Source of the DNA: JAQVEB01 sp028698105
GTDB taxonomy: Bacteria; Bacteroidota; Bacteroidia; Bacteroidales; Dysgonomonadaceae
Reading direction: 5' to 3'
DNA: 9,477 nucleotides
Assembly: GCA_964293155.1 (NCBI GenBank)
Contig: CAXYYA010000074.1
Span: forward strand, 1-9,477
Each line of letters begins with the position of its first letter. Position 1 is the stretch's first letter. The notes below the pieces were generated by a model that was not told where the DNA came from, did no database searches, and saw only the letters and a list, made by a program, of their open reading frames with translations. Below are positions 6,031-9,477 of this stretch, piece after piece. Made by a program: the position numbers and the translations under genes.

Positions 6031-6072
6031 AGTAGCGTTTTTTCTTATAAACAACGGAAGACCGAAGAAGTT

Positions 6073-7197
6073 TTACTCCTTAATTTCCAAATACGTATGA
6101 ACCGGATAATGATCGGAGTACGTTATTTTGTCCACTTTGGTTTTATAAGCTTTCATGTTTTCGCTATGAAAAATGTAATCAATGCGAAACAGAAAAAAAT
6201 CTTCGTGGTACGTTATACCGAAACCCAGTCCTGTGGAGGCGTACGCATCCGTGAGGCCGCCCTTCAGGTTTTTATACGCGTAGGAAATGGGCGTATCGTT
6301 CAGGTCTCCGCAAATAACGGTTCCGTTTGTTTGCTGTTTTGCAATGTAGTTGGTAACTTTCTTCACCTGACCGGCTCTTTTGCGGTAAGCCCTTCCCATG
6401 CGGTTGCGAATGTTCGCAGTTACCACATCCAGATTCACAGAATCTTTATTTTGAAGAAAATCGCTGTACAGTTTTTTATCTTCGGCGGTTATTCTGTTCG
6501 ATTCCAGGTGGACGTTAGCTACGGTGTAGAGCGAATCGTTTATGTTGATGGTGTAAACGGCTGCTCCGTTGTATGATGCATCAAAAATAATTTCGTGCGT
6601 TTCTTTGATGGGATATTTCGAGAAACAGGCCAACCCTAAGATATGGTAACGGCCGGAAGATTCCAGTCCGGTGATAGACCGGTATGGATATTGGTTGAGA
6701 ATGCTGTTCACATCGCGTTGCGATATCATGGAATTTCCGGTTTTGCTGATCATGTACTCTTGTAAACACACAATATCGGCGTCGGTTTTGGCGATGTATT
6801 CGAGTATCGGATGTTCTTTGGCATTTTTCTGATATTCGTTTCGAAAGTTTTCCACATTGTAGGTCAATATTTTCAACGTTTTTTCGGGTTTTTTGTCCTG
6901 CAAAAAATGCAAAGGAAAAAAAGTTGTTATCGGCTTAAAACATGCTACCAATGCAATCAACGAGATGAGCGCCAATTTCCATTTCGAAAAGAACATCCAA
7001 AAAATAAGATAAAAGAGGTTGAGGAACAGAATGAATCCGAAAAACAGTCCGATGTACGAAAACAAATTCGTTTTGAGCGGAGATATTTTCCATGCCAACG
7101 GTGAAATGCAAAGCAATACGATGGCGATAACATTCGTTGCGAATATTATGTATTTCACCGTATTCCTGAAAGTGAGCTTATTATTTTTTGCTGGCAT
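6073..7197 (-). CDS. Membrane-anchored endonuclease/exonuclease/phosphatase (EEP) family protein
   Basis: The 374-residue protein has three hydrophobic segments (about residues 15-33, 45-69 and 75-92), followed by an EEP-fold domain from about residue 105. All catalytic landmarks are present: Asn114 (TYNVENFR), Glu147 (CLQEY), His230 (ANVHLES), Asp298 and Asn300 (CGDLNDTP), Asp340 (FRIDYIF), and Asp362-His363 (YSDHYPV). A functional metal-dependent phosphodiesterase or phosphatase is therefore likely. The catalytic domain would lie on one side of the inner membrane; which side, and the substrate (nucleic acid, phospholipid or other), cannot be told from sequence. Its ATG lies 17 nt inside the end of the second rhomboid gene, so the two are translationally coupled. 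Similar rhomboid-EEP neighbourhoods are, to my knowledge, common in Bacteroidales. Confidence 0.92.
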   Translation of the reverse strand: MPAKNNKLTFRNTVKYIIFATNVIAIVLLCISPLAWKISPLKTNLFSYIGLFFGFILFLNLFYLIFWMFFSKWKLALISLIALVACFKPITTFFPLHFLQDKKPEKTLKILTYNVENFRNEYQKNAKEHPILEYIAKTDADIVCLQEYMISKTGNSMISQRDVNSILNQYPYRSITGLESSGRYHILGLACFSKYPIKETHEIIFDASYNGAAVYTININDSLYTVANVHLESNRITAEDKKLYSDFLQNKDSVNLDVVTANIRNRMGRAYRKRAGQVKKVTNYIAKQQTNGTVICGDLNDTPISYAYKNLKGGLTDAYASTGLGFGITYHEDFFLFRIDYIFHSENMKAYKTKVDKITYSDHYPVHTYLEIKE

Positions 7198-8068
7198 TGA
7201 ACAATTGTTTTTTCTCTTCGGCCGAGAGGCTGCTGTACCCCGATTGTTTTAACTTATCCAGAATGGCATCAATGGCTTCCTGTTCCCGATGTTTCCGGTA
7301 ATTGTAGTCGCTGTCCGACTCCTTTTGCCGATAAGTTACCTTCATCCTGGGGCCTTTGGGTTTCTTTTTAAAAATATTGGCTATCGCGTCCATCAATTTA
7401 GCAATGGGTTCCGAAATATCTTTTCCTTTTTTATATTGTATGGCAAAGAAGTATCCGGCCATGGCTCCGCCAATGTGCGCAATGTGTCCGCCGGGATTTG
7501 TTGCATCGTCCAACGATATAAAATCAATGATAAAAACGGCAATCGCGATATAAACAATCTTTATGCGCCCGAGCAGAAAGAGATTCAGTTGCACATCGGG
7601 GCGATAAAACGCCGCAGCCATAACAACAGCCATCACCGCTGCCGAAGCGCCAATCATCAGGCTGCTGCCCATATCCACGTAATAGGGGATAAGATTGAAT
7701 GCGATAACATAAAGCGCCGCACCCGATAATCCGCCCAATACATATAAACTGCCGAGGTTTCTCCCGCTGAAATATTGCAGAAAAATTTGTCCGAACCAAT
7801 AAAGCCAAAGCAAATTGAAAAGAATGTGCCAAAAGCTCTCGTGGACAAACATATAGGTGATAAGTGTCCAAAAATGCGTGGCCAGTGCTTTCAGAGAAGA
7901 GGGTACGGCCAAAAATTGCATCAATTCGAAAGCATTGATCTTGAATAACGTGAAAAATATCGCAACAACCTTAATGGCAAGGAACACGAAGACGTTGATA
8001 AAGATCAATTTTATCAATACATCTCCGGTTTTGTATTTATTTTTTATTTTGTCAATAAAATCGGCCAC
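7181..8068 (-). CDS. Rhomboid intramembrane serine protease with C-terminal DUF6576-like tail
   Basis: The 295-residue protein has a six-helix-type rhomboid core over roughly residues 18-212. The catalytic serine is Ser142 in GASAA and the catalytic histidine His198 in HIAHIGG, with the supporting His81-x-x-x-Asn85 in WHILFNLLW. A cytoplasmic basic linker (KKKPKGPRMKV) follows. The tail, about 255-295 (AIDAILDKLKQSGYSSLSAEEKKQLF), matches the small DUF6576 segment found at the end of Bacteroidota rhomboids. The start is GTG at 8068, 17 nt inside the preceding rhomboid gene, and I see no better in-frame start. The substrate is unknown. It differs enough from its neighbour, in the tail and in loop lengths, that the pair is probably an old duplication rather than a recent one. 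Confidence 0.94.
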   Translation of the reverse strand: MADFIDKIKNKYKTGDVLIKLIFINVFVFLAIKVVAIFFTLFKINAFELMQFLAVPSSLKALATHFWTLITYMFVHESFWHILFNLLWLYWFGQIFLQYFSGRNLGSLYVLGGLSGAALYVIAFNLIPYYVDMGSSLMIGASAAVMAVVMAAAFYRPDVQLNLFLLGRIKIVYIAIAVFIIDFISLDDATNPGGHIAHIGGAMAGYFFAIQYKKGKDISEPIAKLMDAIANIFKKKPKGPRMKVTYRQKESDSDYNYRKHREQEAIDAILDKLKQSGYSSLSAEEKKQLFNASKK

Positions 8069-8726
8069 GCTCTTTGTCCTTTTTTTTCCAGTAAAGAATT
8101 ACAAATATACCAAAAATCATACCACCCAGATGCGCGAAGTGCGCAACATTATCGCCCGAAAAATTGGAAACGCCAAAAAACAGTTCGATTAAACCGTAAC
8201 CCAGCACAAACCACTTGGCTTTGATCGGGAAAGGAAACGGAATGAGAAAGAGCTCGGCATTCGGAAACAACATGCCGAAGGCGAGCAAAATGCCGAATAC
8301 GGCTCCTGAAGCTCCAATGGTAACCGAATTCATGAGTTGATACACGTTTTCGGGGGAAGCGGTTTGCAACCTGATGAAAATGATGAGTAATTGCGTGAGT
8401 GCAGCGCCAATTCCCGTAATAAAGTAGAACGAGAGGAACCGTTTTGGCCCCCACACGTGTTCGAGCGTGCGTCCGAACATGAAAACGGCAAACATATTAA
8501 AGAACACGTGCATGAAAGAGTAAGGATCGTGCAGGAACATGTACGTAATGAGTTGGTAGATGCTGAAATGTTGTGATCGGATGTAATGCAATCCGAATTT
8601 TGCGGAAAGATCTACTCCGTTTCTCAACAATACCACTTGCGCCAACCACACAATGACATTGATAATAATGATATTTTTAGTGACCGTTGGAATGGATCCT
8701 AAGAATCCTGATTGAGATGAGTTCAT
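8052..8726 (-). CDS. Rhomboid intramembrane serine protease
   Basis: From the ATG at 8726 the protein has 224 residues, essentially only the rhomboid membrane core. Ser140 in GASGA and His199 in AHFAHLGG are the catalytic dyad. His73 and Asn77 (FMHVFFNMF) are the usual helix-2 residues and WGPKRF is the L1/L2 region motif. It ends in a short basic tail (KKKDKERGRF). The frame extends 17 codons further upstream, but that stretch overlaps a promoter box and is not rhomboid-like. It is the first gene of the six-gene minus-strand run and is divergent from the HU gene. The substrate is unknown. Confidence 0.94.
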   Translation of the reverse strand: MNSSQSGFLGSIPTVTKNIIIINVIVWLAQVVLLRNGVDLSAKFGLHYIRSQHFSIYQLITYMFLHDPYSFMHVFFNMFAVFMFGRTLEHVWGPKRFLSFYFITGIGAALTQLLIIFIRLQTASPENVYQLMNSVTIGASGAVFGILLAFGMLFPNAELFLIPFPFPIKAKWFVLGYGLIELFFGVSNFSGDNVAHFAHLGGMIFGIFVILYWKKKDKERGRFY

Positions 8727-8752
8727 GCTGTGCGCTATTAATAGTTTGGGCG

Positions 8753-8760
8753 CAAAATTA
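8753..8760 (-). promoter_or_regulatory. Possible -7 box of the rhomboid-EEP-queDE-rnz operon
   Basis: TAATTTTG on the minus strand fits TAnnTTTG, and would start transcription near 8746, about 20 nt before the rhomboid ATG. No TTTG lies at the proper 19-bp distance; the nearest is only 14 bp away (8778-8775). The call rests on the -7 box and its position. Confidence 0.45.
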
Positions 8761-8841
8761 CGTATTATTCCCTTCAAATGGGGATTTTTTGCACATAAAT
8801 AAGCTTTTTTTTAAGAAAAAACAATACTTTTTGGAATTTTT

Positions 8842-8873
8842 CTTGATTATTACGTATTTATCGTTTATATTTG
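8842..8873 (+). promoter_or_regulatory. Promoter of the HU gene
   Basis: TATATTTG (8866-8873) is an exact -7 box, with CTTG (8842-8845) 20 bp upstream. The start of transcription near 8880 gives a leader of about 55 nt. The 208-bp divergent region 8727-8934 is otherwise A/T-tract rich (for example 8806-8824) and I see no further gene in it. Confidence 0.6.
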
Positions 8874-8934
8874 GCAAAAAATAGGCTAGGCCTTAACTTT
8901 ATGTATGTTTAATTTTTTTATTTAACGTTTTCTT

Positions 8935-9201
8935 ATGAATAAATCAGAACTCATTGATGCCATTGCTCAGAAATCTGGGTTGAGCAAAGTAGATTCAAAA
9001 AAAGCACTTGATGCAACATTAGCTGCTATCACAGGTGAAGTGAAAAAAGGTGGTAAAGTCGTGTTGGTAGGTTTTGGTACTTTCTCTGTTTCTGAAAGAA
9101 AAGCCAGAAAAGGTATCAACCCGCGTACGAAAAAAGCAATTAACATTCCGGCTAAAAAAGCTGCTAAATTTAAAGCAGGTTCCGATTTAGCAAATTTGTA
9201 A
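8935..9201 (+). CDS. hup: HU-family DNA-binding protein
   Basis: An 88-residue nucleoid protein of exactly typical HU length. The N-terminal helical half is MNKSELIDAIAQKSGLSKVDSKKALDAT. GKVVLVGFGTFSVSERKARKGINPRT (about 41-66) carries the GFGTF turn and the RxxRxGxNPxT tip of the DNA-binding beta-arm. The C-terminal helix is PAKKAAKFKAGSDLANL. Pro63 at the arm tip, which wedges between base pairs, is present. It probably acts as a dimer that bends and compacts DNA. The beta-arm is intact, so HU rather than a degenerate relative is likely. A strong terminator follows, so it is monocistronic. Confidence 0.97.
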   Translation: MNKSELIDAIAQKSGLSKVDSKKALDATLAAITGEVKKGGKVVLVGFGTFSVSERKARKGINPRTKKAINIPAKKAAKFKAGSDLANL

Positions 9202-9218
9202 TTGTTGATCTAAAACAT

Positions 9219-9256
9219 AAAAAAGGAATGAATTCAACTGAGTTCGTTCCTTTTTT
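9219..9256 (+). terminator. Intrinsic terminator after hup
   Basis: Eighteen nt after the hup stop, AAAAAAGGAATGAATTC pairs with GAGTTCGTTCCTTTTTT in an about 17-bp stem containing two G-U pairs and a loop of about 4 nt, running into a T-tract (9251-9256 and beyond). The A- and T-tracts make it work in both directions. Confidence 0.88.
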
Positions 9257-9291
9257 ATTTGCTGCCTGCGGCACATAAGGCTCGAGATTTT

Positions 9292-9322
9292 TTTCGTGGA
9301 AAAAAATAATAATGTATCTTTG
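9292..9322 (+). promoter_or_regulatory. tRNA-Lys promoter
   Basis: TTTC (9292-9295), a 19-bp spacer and TATCTTTG (9315-9322) match the asd promoter exactly in both boxes and in spacing. The expected start near 9329 leaves about 17 nt of leader before the tRNA. Between the hup terminator and this promoter I see only a small TGCC/GGCA hairpin (9263-9273). Confidence 0.75.
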
Positions 9323-9345
9323 TAGCCTCAAAAACCATTTTTTTT

Positions 9346-9418
9346 GACTCCGTAGCTCAGTTGGTAGAGCAAATGACTCTTAATCATTGGGTCGAGGGTT
9401 CGAGCCCCTCCGGGGTCA
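9346..9418 (+). tRNA. tRNA-Lys, anticodon CUU
   Basis: A complete 73-nt cloverleaf. The acceptor arms GACTCCG (9346-9352) and CGGGGTC (9411-9417) pair with one G-T wobble. The D stem is GCTC/GAGC around AGTTGGTA. The anticodon stem AATGA/TCATT encloses CTCTTAA with anticodon CTT at 9379-9381. The T arm is GAGGG TTCGAGC CCCTC and the discriminator is A9418. The CCA end is not encoded (ACA follows), so the 3' end needs trimming, for example by RNase Z, and CCA addition. Confidence 0.97.
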
Positions 9419-9463
9419 CAACGCGGCTCACCGGTAAAAGTATGTGTTTGTAAAAGTAAGAAG

Positions 9464-9471
9464 TATCTTTG
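9464..9471 (+). promoter_or_regulatory. Promoter-like -7 box at the right edge
   Basis: TATCTTTG, embedded in GTATCTTTGTA as at the tRNA promoter, lies six nt from the window end. At the 19-bp distance there is TATG (9441-9444), a poor -33 box. It probably drives a plus-strand gene or RNA outside the window. Confidence 0.5.
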
Positions 9472-9477
9472 TAAAAA

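Noticed and set aside
5962..6576. A 204-codon plus-strand open frame opposite queD and the EEP gene
   Set aside because: It overlaps two genes with complete catalytic motifs and crosses their boundary; the translation has no recognisable domain.
1..9477. CRISPR array, integrase, IS element or phage genes
   Set aside because: I saw no regularly spaced repeats, no transposase or integrase motifs and no att-like duplication of the tRNA end inside the window.

Overview
The window looks like chromosomal DNA from a member of the Bacteroidota, most likely order Bacteroidales. Exact TAnnTTTG promoter boxes, typical of the Bacteroidota primary sigma factor, recur upstream of genes. Several pieces fit that group: tandem rhomboids beside an endonuclease/exonuclease/phosphatase (EEP) membrane protein and HU, a small secreted protein with a type IX-like sorting domain, and a DUF6577/AbiEii pair. 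I cannot place it to genus.

Layout, left to right. Positions 1-118 hold little beyond a possible truncated minus-strand ORF. Positions 119-2002 hold a minus-strand, visibly AT-rich AbiE-type toxin-antitoxin pair: a DUF6577-type AbiEi-like antitoxin, then an AbiEii nucleotidyltransferase toxin. Two related ~47-bp palindromic elements sit at the start of the first gene and at the junction of the two. Positions 2129-3604 hold a DCC-family (YuxK-like) thiol oxidoreductase and aspartate-semialdehyde dehydrogenase (asd), separated by a long nested hairpin. Asd has its own promoter and a structured leader of about 120 nt. Positions 3777-4088 encode a signal-peptide protein that is almost entirely a C-terminal sorting-like domain.

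Positions 4189-8726 form a tightly packed minus-strand run of six genes, in transcription order: rhomboid, rhomboid, membrane-anchored EEP enzyme, queD, queE, rnz. Junctions overlap by 17, 17, 11 and 1 nt, with one 42-nt gap before queD. The distal genes concern tRNA: QueD and QueE make the 7-deazaguanine precursor of queuosine, and RNase Z matures tRNA 3' ends. Divergently, positions 8935-9201 encode an HU-family protein followed by a strong intrinsic terminator. A tRNA-Lys(CUU) gene follows with its own promoter. A further promoter-like box near the right edge probably serves a gene outside the window.

Most of the window is housekeeping. The part most worth a second look is the abiE locus. 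The antitoxin reading frame has no ATG codon anywhere, and the repeated palindromes suggest a dual autoregulatory operator or paired RNA hairpins controlling both genes.
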